Made by a program: the position numbers and the translations under genes | Shown: positions 38,231 to 46,763 of the stretch, one piece after another | Layout: each line of letters starts with the position of its first letter | Numbering within the stretch: position 1 is the stretch's first letter | Notes under the pieces: generated by a model | Told to the model about the DNA's origin: nothing | What the model saw: only the letters and a program-made list of their open reading frames with translations | The model's database searches: none | Assembly: GCF_014280875.1 (NCBI RefSeq) | Contig: NZ_JACLAL010000003.1 | Coordinates: 186,001-250,000, forward strand | Reading direction: 5' to 3' | Length of the DNA: 64,000 bases | From: Paenirhizobium daejeonense | Lineage (GTDB): Bacteria > Pseudomonadota > Alphaproteobacteria > Rhizobiales > Rhizobiaceae

Positions 38231-38310
38231 TTGCGACAAAACGCCAACAGTAAATCCTCCTGGAAACTCCTGTCGCAAAACTCACTCGCATAAGTCAGAG
38301 TCTTGCGACA
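38231..38310. repeat. TTGCGACA repeats downstream of the orphan gene
   Basis: The 8-mer TTGCGACA occurs at 38231-38238 and 38303-38310, with its inverse TGTCGCAA at 38271-38278. The two direct copies sit in similar contexts (AAATCTTGCGACAAAACG and GAGTCTTGCGACAGAAAG). CTGTCGCA also appears upstream of the orphan gene near 37692. The rest of the 208-base gap before lysS shows nothing else I recognise. Confidence 0.4.
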
Positions 38311-38374
38311 GAAAGCATTCCATATTTAGGTCCGGAGCGAGGCTATGAGCTGCCCTCCGGATTCCGGTCCCGCC

Positions 38375-39868
38375 TCAGTCCTTGTTGCGGCGGGCAGGGA
38401 AGAGGATGACGTCGCGGATCGACGGGGCGTTGGTCAGCACCATGATCAGGCGGTCGATACCGATGCCGAGACCGCCGGCGGGTGGCATGCCCTGGTCCAT
38501 GGCGTCGAGGAACTCGTCATCGAGCGCCTTTTCCTTCTCGCCGCGAGCGTGGGCCTGGGTAAGCTGCTCGACCATGCGGGCGCGCTGTTCTTCCGGATCG
38601 TTGAGCTCGGAGAAGGCGTTGCCGAGTTCCCAGCCGTTGACATAAGTCTCGAAGCGCTCGACGAGGCGCGGTTCGCCCGGGACCTCCTTGGCGAAGGGCG
38701 ATATGTCCTTCGGGAAGTCGATGACGTGAGCCGGCTGGATGAGGTCGCCTTCGACGGTTTCCTCGAAGATGAAGGCAAGGCATTCGCCCCAGGTCGCATC
38801 CTTCTCGACTTCGAAGCCGGCGTGGCGGGCAGCGGCGCGGGCTTCCTCATCCGTCTTGATGGCGAGGAAGTCGATGCCGGTCTTTTCCTTGACGGAACCC
38901 GGCATGGAGATGCGGCGGAACGGACCCTTGAAGGACAGGACCTTGTCGCCGTAGGGCACTTCCGTGGTGCCGTGGATGGCCGTCGCGAGGCTGGCGAACA
39001 GCCGCTCGACGAGGTCCATCACGTCCTCGTAGTCGGCATAGGCCCAGTAGCACTCCATCATGGTGAATTCGGGATTGTGCCGGGTCGAGACGCCTTCGTT
39101 GCGGAAGTTGCGGTTGATCTCGAAAATCTTGTCGGCAAGGCCGGAGACCAGCGTGCGCTTGAGGAACAGTTCCGGCGCGATGCGCAGGTACATGTCCATC
39201 TTCAGCGTGTTGTGGTGGGTTTTGAAGGGTTCGGCCGTCGCGCCGCCATAGATGGTCTGCAGCATTGGGGTCTCGACTTCCATGAAGCCGTCCGTTTCCA
39301 TGAAACGGCGAACGCCGGAGATGATCTTAGACCGCTGCAGGAAGCGAAGCTTCGATTCCTCGTTGGTCAGAAGATCGAGGTGACGCTTGCGGTAGCGGAT
39401 TTCGATGTCGGAGACGCCGTGCCACTTTTCGGGCATCGGCAGCAGCGTCTTCGTCAGCATGGTGATTTCGCGAGCGTTGATCGACAGTTCGCCGCGCTTG
39501 GTGCGGCGCACGGTGCCGGTGACGCCGATGATGTCGCCAAGGTCGATCAGCGCCAGCATGTTGCGGGCTTCTTCCGGGGTGACGTCCTTGTGGCTGAAGA
39601 TCTGGATCTTGCCCGAGGCGTCATGGATGTCCATGAACATGCCGGAATTGCGCGAGGAATAGACGCGGCCGGCAACGGTCACGACGTCCTGCGTCTCGGT
39701 ATCGGGCTCCAGGCCTTCGTATTTCGCCGAAAGCTCCGCGTTCGTCATGGTGCGGTGGAAATGCGCCGGATAGACGTCACCGATGGTTTCGCGCAGCTTG
39801 GCCAGCTTCTGGGCGCGCACTTCTGTGGCGTCGGAGGAAAGGGCGGTTTCGTTCTTCGTTTCAGACAT
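38375..39868 (-). CDS. lysS: Lysyl-tRNA synthetase, class II
   Basis: Charges tRNA-Lys. The 497-residue protein has the N-terminal OB-fold anticodon domain (residues about 55-150, VTVAGRVYSSRNSG) and the class II catalytic core: motif 1 EVETPMLQTIYGGA, motif 2 FRNEGVSTRHNPEFTMMECY and motif 3 GLGIGIDRLIMVLTN. Standard length for the bacterial form. It lies 41 bases downstream of gltX, on the same strand, so they may be co-transcribed. A long open frame on the opposite strand is a shadow of this gene. Confidence 0.97.
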   Translation of the reverse strand: MSETKNETALSSDATEVRAQKLAKLRETIGDVYPAHFHRTMTNAELSAKYEGLEPDTETQDVVTVAGRVYSSRNSGMFMDIHDASGKIQIFSHKDVTPEEARNMLALIDLGDIIGVTGTVRRTKRGELSINAREITMLTKTLLPMPEKWHGVSDIEIRYRKRHLDLLTNEESKLRFLQRSKIISGVRRFMETDGFMEVETPMLQTIYGGATAEPFKTHHNTLKMDMYLRIAPELFLKRTLVSGLADKIFEINRNFRNEGVSTRHNPEFTMMECYWAYADYEDVMDLVERLFASLATAIHGTTEVPYGDKVLSFKGPFRRISMPGSVKEKTGIDFLAIKTDEEARAAARHAGFEVEKDATWGECLAFIFEETVEGDLIQPAHVIDFPKDISPFAKEVPGEPRLVERFETYVNGWELGNAFSELNDPEEQRARMVEQLTQAHARGEKEKALDDEFLDAMDQGMPPAGGLGIGIDRLIMVLTNAPSIRDVILFPARRNKD

Positions 39869-39909
39869 TCATTCGTTCCTGTAACGGCTGTTTGCCGATC
39901 GAGACTTTC

Positions 39910-41364
39910 TTACTGCGCGCCGACCATCGAGGTCAGCACCTGCGATGCCACCTTGAGGCGCTGGCGCACGACCGAGCGGCCGAGAAGCGCCATGGAGTCG
40001 AACAGCGGAAGAGAACGCGAGCTGCCGGACACGGCGACGAAGAGCGGCGGGGTGACGACGCGCAACTTCTTGCCGAGACGGTCGGAAATGTCGCGCAATT
40101 CCTGCTCGATCGTCTCGACGTTCCATTCGAGGATCTTTTCGAGATCGAAAGCCACCGTGTTGACGATCTCAAGCGTTTCGGCCGGGGAAGTCTTGAGACC
40201 GGCGAAGGATGCGGGCGTCAGGCCGACATCATTCGCCAGCAGGAAGCCGGCGAGCTGCGGCAATTCGCCGAGCTTGGAGATGCGGCTCTGGGCAAGCTTC
40301 AGGCCTTCCGTCAGGCGATCGTTTTCCGATGCCCATTCGAAGACGCGCCCGAGGAACTCCTCGGGCGTCAGCTTCTCGCGCATCCAGCGGCCGTTCAGCC
40401 AGTCAAGCTTCTGCACGTCGAAGATCGCGCCGGCCTTGGAAAGGTTGTCCGGGTCGAACTTTTCGGCAAGCTCGTCCATATCAAGCATCTCCTCGCCTTC
40501 GGCGATCTGGATGAAGAACAGGCCGAGGAAGTTCATCAGGGCTTCCGGCAGATAGCCGAGGGCCGAGTAATAGGAGATCGAGGTCGGGTTCTTGCGCTTC
40601 GACAGCTTGGACTTGTCGGCATTGCGCATCAGCGACAGGTGCATGAACTTCGGCGGCTCGAGACCGAGATACTTGTAGATCAGGATGTGCTTCGGCACCG
40701 AAGCCAGCCATTCCTCGCCGCGGGCGACGTGGGTGATCTTCATCAGGTGGTCGTCAACGACGTTCGCCATGTGATAGGTCGGCATGCCGTCGGCCTTGAG
40801 CAGAACCTGCATGTCGACGGCTTCCCACGGGATAGAGACGTCGCCATAGACGCCATCGTTGAAGTCGCAGGAGCCTTCGGTCGGGATCTTCATGCGCACG
40901 ACGGAGGGCTCACCGGCTTCCATGCGCTCGGTGACTTCCTCGGCCTTGAGGTTCAGGCAGTGACCGTCATACTTCGGCGGCAGGCCCTTGGCGCGCTGGG
41001 CTTCCCGCATCATTTCCAGGCGTTCCGGCGTGCAGAAGCAGCGGAAGGCGTGGCCGTCGCGAACCATCTGCTCGACGAAGGGGCGGTAGATATCCTTGCG
41101 CTCGGACTGGCGGTAGGGGCCATAGGGGCCGCCGACATCGGGGCCTTCGCTCCATTTCAGTCCCGTCCATTTGAGCGCGTCCAGCACCTTCTGCTCGAAT
41201 TCCGGCGTCGAGCGGGTGGCATCGGTGTCCTCGATGCGCAGGATGAACTCGCCGCCCATCTTCTTTGCGAAGAGGTAGTTGAAGAGAGCGATGTAGACGG
41301 TGCCTACATGCGGCTCGCCGGTCGGGGAAGGTGCGATACGGACGCGAACGCCGGAAGTGCTCAT
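39910..41364 (-). CDS. gltX: Glutamyl-tRNA synthetase
   Basis: Charges tRNA-Glu (and in alphaproteobacteria often tRNA-Gln as part of the amidation route). The 484-residue class I enzyme has the HIGH-type site in RIAPSPTGEPHVGT and the KMSKS-type site KLSKRK. The catalytic domain is followed by the anticodon-binding helices in the last third. Alphaproteobacteria often carry two GltX copies with different tRNA preference; this one cannot be sorted further here. First gene of a gltX-lysS pair. Confidence 0.96.
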   Translation of the reverse strand: MSTSGVRVRIAPSPTGEPHVGTVYIALFNYLFAKKMGGEFILRIEDTDATRSTPEFEQKVLDALKWTGLKWSEGPDVGGPYGPYRQSERKDIYRPFVEQMVRDGHAFRCFCTPERLEMMREAQRAKGLPPKYDGHCLNLKAEEVTERMEAGEPSVVRMKIPTEGSCDFNDGVYGDVSIPWEAVDMQVLLKADGMPTYHMANVVDDHLMKITHVARGEEWLASVPKHILIYKYLGLEPPKFMHLSLMRNADKSKLSKRKNPTSISYYSALGYLPEALMNFLGLFFIQIAEGEEMLDMDELAEKFDPDNLSKAGAIFDVQKLDWLNGRWMREKLTPEEFLGRVFEWASENDRLTEGLKLAQSRISKLGELPQLAGFLLANDVGLTPASFAGLKTSPAETLEIVNTVAFDLEKILEWNVETIEQELRDISDRLGKKLRVVTPPLFVAVSGSSRSLPLFDSMALLGRSVVRQRLKVASQVLTSMVGAQ

Positions 41365-41639
41365 GGTATCTTGCTCGTGGTGACGTGCGGGATAATCGAG
41401 CGCAATGCGCAGGATCAGCGAATAAGGGAAAATTTCGGGCGGAATCCGTTAAAAGGCGTCGCCGAGCGCACCAATTGCCGTATTTTCCGCAGGCAGGCTT
41501 AGGCCATATTCAGCCGCAGGCGTCAAGGGAAACTGCGTGCGCGGCGGATCATGGCAGCCCTGCCGGCAGGGCAGGGCGATGCCGCTTCACATTTTTTTCG
41601 GTTCTTTCGGAACCAGGGGTGTTTTGTCTCGTTTCATAT
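41365..41639. other. Gap upstream of gltX
   Basis: This part of the 561-base gap should hold the gltX promoter, which I cannot pinpoint. It includes the perfect palindrome GCCCTGCCGGCAGGGC (41557-41572), followed 15 bases later by seven T (41588-41594), which may be a weak terminator. No coding or tRNA signal is seen. Confidence 0.3.
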
Positions 41640-41810
41640 CGCGAACGCGGGTTGTGCCAACCGGACGCGACGGTGATGGGGAACATGGAGATTTTTCCGG
41701 TTTCTCTCTGTGGCCAACGAATTGGCAGACGAGCCCCTTAATCGTCCGACCCGTGTTCTCCCCGATCCCCTACCTGCGAGGCCTGCACCCATGGTGCGGG
41801 CCTCTTTTTT
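41640..41810 (+). ncRNA. Candidate small RNA ending at an orphan terminator
   Basis: A strong plus-strand intrinsic terminator at 41778-41810 has no plus-strand gene before it: gltX and the SLC13 gene both run the other way. The preceding bases contain a local hairpin GGCCAACGAATTGGC near 41712 and a long stretch with no credible coding frame. This arrangement is typical of a trans-acting small RNA. The 5' end is not defined; I only bracket it. The family is not recognised. Confidence 0.4.
41778..41810 (+). terminator. Intrinsic terminator on the plus strand
   Basis: GAGGCCTGCACC pairs with GGTGCGGGCCTC (12 pairs with one T-G) around CAT and is followed directly by TTTTTT. It is the strongest intrinsic terminator in the window. 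It is directional for the plus strand only; the minus strand has no T run after the stem. Confidence 0.85.
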
Positions 41811-41925
41811 GATCTGTTTTGCCAAGAGTATTGCCGGCGAAAACGGCGGCTCTTTCAATGCTCCATCTCTTGGTCTTCTCGCAATCCGCGACGCAAAACC
41901 GGTGCACGCCTTGGCTGGAGTTGCT

Positions 41926-43695
41926 CTAAGTCACAGGCCAAACGAGAAGCAGAACGGGGATGCTGACCACGACGATGAGAATGGAGAGCGGCAGGCCGAG
42001 ACGAGCATAGTCGCCGAACCGGTAACCGCCGGGACCCATGACGAGTGTGTTGCATTGATGGCCGATGGGCGTGAGGAAATCGCAGCCGGCGCCGATGGCG
42101 ACCGCCATCAAAAAGGCGTCCGGCCTATAGCCGAGGCCGGTCGCGAAGCTGGCGGCGATCGGTGCCATGACCAGAACGGTGGCTGCATTGTTGAGAAAAG
42201 GCGTCACGGCCATCGCCGTCACCAGAATGAGGGTCAGCGCGCCATAGGCGGGCATACCTTCCGCCGTGCGCTCGAGCCAGCCAGCGATCACGTCGCTCGC
42301 TCCCGTCGTCTTCAGCGTCTCCGAAACCGGGATCAGGGCGCCGAGCATGACGAGGATCGGTCCATCGATGGCACGGTAAATCTCGCTCAGAGGAATGACC
42401 TTCAGGATCACCATGGCAACTGCTGCGGCGAAGAAGGCGACTGCGACAGGAGCGATACCGAGTGCCGTCGCGGCCATGGCAACCGCAAGGATCGCAAGTG
42501 GCAGAATTGCGTTGCGCGGGGTGCCGAGCAGGATCTCGCGCTCGGCAAGCGGCAGGCAGCCGAGTTCGAGCAAAAGTCCCGGAAGCGCCTGTCTCTGGCC
42601 CTGGAGAAGGACGACGTCGCCGGAGCGCAACGTGAGCTGGCCCAGCCGCTCGCGGATGCGCTTGCCCTGCCGGCTGACCGCCAGCAGGTTGACGCCATAG
42701 GTATTGAACAGTGAGAGGTCGCGAGCAGAAAGGCCGATGAGCGCGGAGTCACGACTGATGACTGCCTCTATCGAAGTGATTTCGCCGCCTTTGTCGCCGC
42801 TGTCGATCGGTCCGCCAGAGAGGGAAAGGTTTGCCCGCGATACGATGCCGTCGAGCGCCTCGGACGGGCCTTCCAGCAGCAGCGCGTCGTTTTCCTTGAG
42901 CCTCACGTCGGGAAAGGGAGAGATGCGGGTGTGTCCGCGCAGGATCGCGGCGACGATCACCTCTCCCGCGCCGAGGGAAAGAAGTTCGTTCAGGGTTTTG
43001 CCGACGAAAGGCGACTGTTTGCCGAGCGTGGCCTCTGTCGAGAAAGTTGAACTTTCGAGTGCCTCCTGCAGCGAGGGTGTCTGGTTCTCCCGTCTGGGCA
43101 CAAGCCAATAGAAGAAGATCAGGAAGACGATGCCGGCCAGGGCCAGAGTGGCGCCGACCGGGGTGAAGTCGAACATGGTAAAGGGAGCGCCAGAGATTTC
43201 GGCGCGCAGCCGCGAGACGACGATGTTCGGCGAGGTGCCGATCTGGGTCATCAGGCCGCCGAGCAATGCGCCGAACGCCATCGGCATCAGGAAGATCGAA
43301 GCCTGTATGCCGGAACGGCGGGCGAACTGGAAGGCGACCGGCATCATGATCGCCAGCGCGCCGATGTTCTTGATGAAGGCGGAAAGTACCGTCACGGTCA
43401 CGAGCAGGAGCAGCATCTGCGCGCGGACCGAGGTCAGTGTTGGGAAGAAACGCTTGATGGCGGCGTCGACGATGCCGGAACGGGCCACCCCGGCGCTTAC
43501 AACCAGAGCGCTGCCGACGATGACGACGATATCGTCGGAAAAACCGGAAAATGCATCCGCTGCCGGCACCAGCCCCAGGGCGACGGCGATCAGCAAGGTC
43601 GCGCAGGCAACAATGTCATATCGGAAGTGACCCCAGAGAAAAGTCGCCATCATGATGGCGATGACGGCGAATGCGAGGATCTGTTCGGTTGTCAT
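41926..43695 (-). CDS. SLC13-type anion transporter with two RCK_C domains
   Basis: A 589-residue inner-membrane transporter of the divalent anion/sodium symporter superfamily. About eleven or twelve hydrophobic segments surround two central TrkA-C (RCK_C) domains (residues about 205-375, with FVGKTLNELLSLGAG and LIGLSARDLSLFNTYGVNLLAV). The transporter motifs ATVLVMAPIAASFA and TPIGHQCNTLVMGPGGY are in the C-terminal half. I take the ATG at 43695 (MTTEQILAF) with GGAG six bases upstream. Substrates of related proteins include sulfate and dicarboxylates; which one is transported here is unknown. Lies downstream of a terminator that separates it from terC. Confidence 0.88.
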   Translation of the reverse strand: MTTEQILAFAVIAIMMATFLWGHFRYDIVACATLLIAVALGLVPAADAFSGFSDDIVVIVGSALVVSAGVARSGIVDAAIKRFFPTLTSVRAQMLLLLVTVTVLSAFIKNIGALAIMMPVAFQFARRSGIQASIFLMPMAFGALLGGLMTQIGTSPNIVVSRLRAEISGAPFTMFDFTPVGATLALAGIVFLIFFYWLVPRRENQTPSLQEALESSTFSTEATLGKQSPFVGKTLNELLSLGAGEVIVAAILRGHTRISPFPDVRLKENDALLLEGPSEALDGIVSRANLSLSGGPIDSGDKGGEITSIEAVISRDSALIGLSARDLSLFNTYGVNLLAVSRQGKRIRERLGQLTLRSGDVVLLQGQRQALPGLLLELGCLPLAEREILLGTPRNAILPLAILAVAMAATALGIAPVAVAFFAAAVAMVILKVIPLSEIYRAIDGPILVMLGALIPVSETLKTTGASDVIAGWLERTAEGMPAYGALTLILVTAMAVTPFLNNAATVLVMAPIAASFATGLGYRPDAFLMAVAIGAGCDFLTPIGHQCNTLVMGPGGYRFGDYARLGLPLSILIVVVSIPVLLLVWPVT

Positions 43696-43792
43696 CGGGC
43701 TCCGGAGAGGTTGCAGCGAGCAGCAGGTGGGCGTCGGGGAGGAAATGTCGCGCCCGGCCCGTTTGTTCCCAAGTCCGATCCCGGGCGGGTCG

Positions 43793-43826
43793 GAAAAGAA
43801 AATGGCCCGCGACGAGGCGGGCCATT
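43793..43826 (-). terminator. Terminator of the terC gene
   Basis: AATGGCCCGC and GCGGGCCATT form a 10-pair stem around GACGAG at 43801-43826. Read on the minus strand the stem is followed by TTTTCTTTTCC, a good T-rich tail. It sits 21 bases after the TerC stop. Confidence 0.8.
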
Positions 43827-43846
43827 CAACGAGGGACTTGCAAGGC

Positions 43847-44602
43847 TCAATGCAGCTTCTTTGCCGCTTTCGCCGCCTGTCGCTTGCGTCGGGCGAGCAT
43901 GTTGAGCCCTTCGACCAATCCGGAGAAGGCCATGGCGGCGTAGATGTAGCCCTTGGGTACATGAAAGCCCATACCGTCGGCAATCAGGGTTGTGCCGATC
44001 ATCAGCAGGAAGCCGAGCGCCAGCATGACGATGGTCGGGTTCTTCTCGATGAAGTTGGCAAGCGGCGTGGCGGCGACCAGCATGACGGTGACGGCGATGA
44101 TGACGGCAGCCACCATGATCGGCAGATGCGGGGTCATGCCGACGGCGGTGATGATGCTGTCGACCGAGAAGACGAGGTCGAGAAGCAGGATCTGGCCGAT
44201 GGCGGCGGCGAAAGTGCCGTTCCGGGACGATGCAATGAAGTCCTCCCCCTCTTCCTGGGGATCGACATTGTGATGGATTTCCTTGGTTGCCTTCCAGACA
44301 AGGAACAGGCCGCCACCGATCAGGATGATGTCCTTCCACGAAAAGCCGTGTCCGAACGCCTCGAAGACGGGCGCGGTCAGCTTGACAATCCAGGCGACCG
44401 TTCCAAGCAGGGCGAGACGCATGACGAGCGCCAGGCCGATACCGATACGGCGGGCCTTTTCACGTTGCTCCGGTGGAAGCTTGTTGGTCAGAATTGAAAT
44501 GAAAACGAGGTTGTCGATACCAAGGACCACCTCCATGATGACGAGGGTGATCAGGGCGATCCAGGCGGCGGGATCCTGAAGCAGAGCAGTGATTTCCTGC
44601 AT
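43847..44602 (-). CDS. TerC family integral membrane protein
   Basis: A 251-residue membrane protein of the TerC/Alx family, linked to tellurite resistance and, more recently, to manganese export and metal loading at the membrane. Conserved acidic membrane motifs [15 protein letters not shown] and [15 protein letters not shown] are intact, and the C-terminus is short, Lys/Arg-rich and cytoplasmic ([13 protein letters not shown]). A family riboswitch (yybP-ykoY) often precedes such genes, but I do not see a convincing one in the 110 bases upstream. A GGAAAGAG lies before the ATG. Confidence 0.9.
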   Translation of the reverse strand: MQEITALLQDPAAWIALITLVIMEVVLGIDNLVFISILTNKLPPEQREKARRIGIGLALVMRLALLGTVAWIVKLTAPVFEAFGHGFSWKDIILIGGGLFLVWKATKEIHHNVDPQEEGEDFIASSRNGTFAAAIGQILLLDLVFSVDSIITAVGMTPHLPIMVAAVIIAVTVMLVAATPLANFIEKNPTIVMLALGFLLMIGTTLIADGMGFHVPKGYIYAAMAFSGLVEGLNMLARRKRQAAKAAKKLH

Positions 44603-44712
44603 GAGCTCTTTCCGGTTAGCAGTTTCGGGCCGAGGTCAACAAATGGAGCACTGCCCCACAGAGAACAAGGGCGCCAAGGGCTTGTGCGGAAAAAACTTGC
44701 TGTGATGTGGCG

Positions 44713-45408
44713 TCAGGACTTCCGGTCGGGGCCGTAAGCCGACATGAAAACGTAAATCGCGCTGTCCACGACGCGTTCGATTTCCGCCTGATCGGGGACA
44801 GTTTGCAGCTCGTTGAACAGCTTTAGCTTGAAATAGGTTCCCGTCGACAGGTCGATGTACTGCCGTGCTGCAAGTTCCGTGTCGACGGACTGGATTGCAC
44901 CCTCCGCCATCTTCCGGCGCAGGAACTCCTCGAGAACCGTGCGGGCGTTCGCAGGGGCTCCCGACAGGAAGCGATGGCATACGCCGGGCATCCGGTCCAC
45001 CACGCCGAGAACGGTACGCATGGCCGGGATCATGTCGCCGGTCAGGATCTGGCGGGCAAAGGCGAGGCCGAAGCGGCGAAGGCCGTCCTCCGCGTCCCTG
45101 CTGTCGGCGAGCATGTCGCGCAGCGTTTCGGTAAAGCGGCCCTTCTCGCGCTCGATCAGTGCAGCGAACAGGTCTTCCTTGCTGTCGAAGTAGACGTAGA
45201 TGGTGCCCTTGGAAACGCCGGCCTCGCGGGTGACGTCGTTCATGCTGGCGGCATCGAAGCCCAGCTTCATGAAGACCCGCTTGGCGCCGTCCAGGATCTG
45301 GCCGCGCTTTACCGGGTCTTCTCCCGCAGCAAAGCGGCTGGAAGAGGGGGCGACGGAAGCTGTGTCCGTTACGGCTAGATCTGAGACCTTTTTGGGTTGG
45401 CGAGCCAT
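44713..45408 (-). CDS. TetR family transcriptional regulator
   Basis: A 231-residue TetR repressor. The DNA-binding part is RGQILDGAKRVFMKLGFDAASMNDVTREAGVSKGTIYVYF (seen in pieces AASMNDVTREAG and VSKGTIYVYFDSKE), preceded by a 40-residue Ser/Ala-rich tail. The ligand-binding domain ends VFMSAYGPDRKS. I choose ATG 45408 (MARQPKKV); the longer frame crosses the operator region. It faces the EmrAB-type operon, with a 27-base operator between, so it most probably represses the pump and itself. Confidence 0.9.
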   Translation of the reverse strand: MARQPKKVSDLAVTDTASVAPSSSRFAAGEDPVKRGQILDGAKRVFMKLGFDAASMNDVTREAGVSKGTIYVYFDSKEDLFAALIEREKGRFTETLRDMLADSRDAEDGLRRFGLAFARQILTGDMIPAMRTVLGVVDRMPGVCHRFLSGAPANARTVLEEFLRRKMAEGAIQSVDTELAARQYIDLSTGTYFKLKLFNELQTVPDQAEIERVVDSAIYVFMSAYGPDRKS

Positions 45409-45495
45409 GGGTGTCCGAAAATTAACGAAATTGAACCAGAGGCGGCGCATCGGGCTCTGTTGCCACTTGATATGTGCTAAAAAAGCCTCTATGTC

Positions 45496-45522
45496 AATCG
45501 AACCGAACGGTTCAGTTCGATT
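45496..45522. promoter_or_regulatory. TetR operator of the efflux operon
   Basis: AATCGAAC and GTTCGATT are perfect inverted ends of a 27-base dyad, with a near-palindromic centre (GAACCG-AACGGTTC). It lies 26 bases upstream of the fusion-protein start and 88 from the TetR start. Position and symmetry fit binding by the adjacent regulator. Confidence 0.6.
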
Positions 45523-45547
45523 AAGTTTATGCGAGCGAGCAATATCC

Positions 45548-46741
45548 ATGACAGGGTCTCAGAGGGCTGGCGCGGTTCGCGCCGTCGAAAGCGTTGAAGA
45601 GCAGGCTACGGTTGCCGAAGCGCCGAGGGAGGTGACGGCGGCTGCGGCCGAAGCCCCGACTGTGGCGGCGCCGGTGAAGGAAAAGAAGCGTCGCAGTCCG
45701 GTCTTGCCGGTGGTTCTGCTCGCGCTTCTGGGCGGTGCCGGGTGGTACGGCTACCACTGGTGGACCGATGGCCGCTTTATGGTTTCGACCGAAGACGCCT
45801 ATATCGAGGGCGACATCGCGATCATCGCGCCGAAGGTTTCCGGCTATATCGCTTCCGTTCCCGTCAAGGACAACCAGATCGTCAAGGCCGGCGATCCGCT
45901 CGTCGTGCTCGATGATGGTGACTATCGCATTGCTGTTAATCAGGCGGAGGCAGCGCTGAAAAGCCAGCATCTGACGCTTGACCGTATCGACGCCCAGATC
46001 AAGGGTGGAGAGGCCGCCCTTGAGCAGGCGAAGGCGCAGAAGCAATCATCGGTGGCAAGCCTCGATCTGGCGCAACTCTCTTTCAAGCGGGTCAGCGGAC
46101 TGCAGGCTCAGAGCGTCGTTTCCGCTGCCGATCTCGATAGCGCCAAGACATCGCTGGAACAGGCGCAGGCCAATGTCACGGCCTCCGATGCGAACATTGC
46201 ATCGGCGGATGCTCAGATCGCTGTGCTCAAGGCGCAACGTGCCGAAGCAGAAGCTGGCATCCGCTCGGCCGAGTTGACGCTGGAAAAGGCCCAACGCGAC
46301 CTCGATTTCACGGTGCTCAAGGCGCCTTATGATGGTGTCGTCGGCAATCTGGCCGTTCAGGTCGGCGATCTCGTTTCGACCGGCAAGCGTCTGGCGGCTC
46401 TGGTGCCGGTTCAGGACCTTTATATCGAGGCGAATTTCAAGGAGACCCAGATCGCCCATCTGGTTCCGGGGTCGAAGGTGAGCATTCACGTCGATGCCTA
46501 TGGCGATAAGCCGCTCGAAGGTACCGTCAGTTCCATCGCGCCGGCGTCCGGTTCGGTCTTCTCGATGCTTCCGGCGGAAAATGCCACGGGCAACTTCACC
46601 AAGGTCGTCCAGCGCGTCCCCGTCCGCATCGCGCTTCCGGAAGAGGCGTTGAAGGAAGGGCACCTGCGTGCCGGCCTGAGCGTGATCGTCGACGTCGATA
46701 CGCGCACGGCCCCGGCCGGGGCGGCTGTAGCGTCAAACTGA
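45548..46741 (+). CDS. HlyD/EmrA-type membrane fusion protein
   Basis: A 397-residue periplasmic adaptor for a drug pump. Residues 1-55 are cytoplasmic and Ala/Glu-rich, followed by one membrane segment (PVLPVVLLALLGGAGWYGYHW). The rest has the lipoyl-like EDAYIEGDIAIIAPKVSGYIASV, a long coiled-coil hairpin (residues about 130-250, with KTSLEQAQANV and AEAEAGIRSAEL) and a barrel (PYDGVVGNLAVQVGDLVSTG). It starts at the ATG at 45548; a longer frame begins inside the TetR gene. First gene of a two-gene operon with the MFS pump. Confidence 0.92.
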   Translation: MTGSQRAGAVRAVESVEEQATVAEAPREVTAAAAEAPTVAAPVKEKKRRSPVLPVVLLALLGGAGWYGYHWWTDGRFMVSTEDAYIEGDIAIIAPKVSGYIASVPVKDNQIVKAGDPLVVLDDGDYRIAVNQAEAALKSQHLTLDRIDAQIKGGEAALEQAKAQKQSSVASLDLAQLSFKRVSGLQAQSVVSAADLDSAKTSLEQAQANVTASDANIASADAQIAVLKAQRAEAEAGIRSAELTLEKAQRDLDFTVLKAPYDGVVGNLAVQVGDLVSTGKRLAALVPVQDLYIEANFKETQIAHLVPGSKVSIHVDAYGDKPLEGTVSSIAPASGSVFSMLPAENATGNFTKVVQRVPVRIALPEEALKEGHLRAGLSVIVDVDTRTAPAGAAVASN

Positions 46742-46763
46742 CGGCAGAGAAGGAAGCCCGGTC

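Noticed and set aside
38345..40555. 736-codon plus-strand open frame
   Set aside because: It lies wholly opposite lysS and part of gltX, which have full-length, motif-complete products; it is a codon-bias shadow.
39892..41502. 536-codon plus-strand frame across gltX
   Set aside because: Shadow of gltX; no start site signal and low-complexity composition.
41557..41572. GCCCTGCCGGCAGGGC palindrome as the gltX terminator or operator
   Set aside because: It lies upstream of gltX on the wrong side for a terminator and no regulator is suggested; left only as part of the gap note.
44603..44712. yybP-ykoY manganese riboswitch in front of terC
   Set aside because: Looked for because TerC relatives often have it, but no matching conserved stems were seen in the 110 bases.
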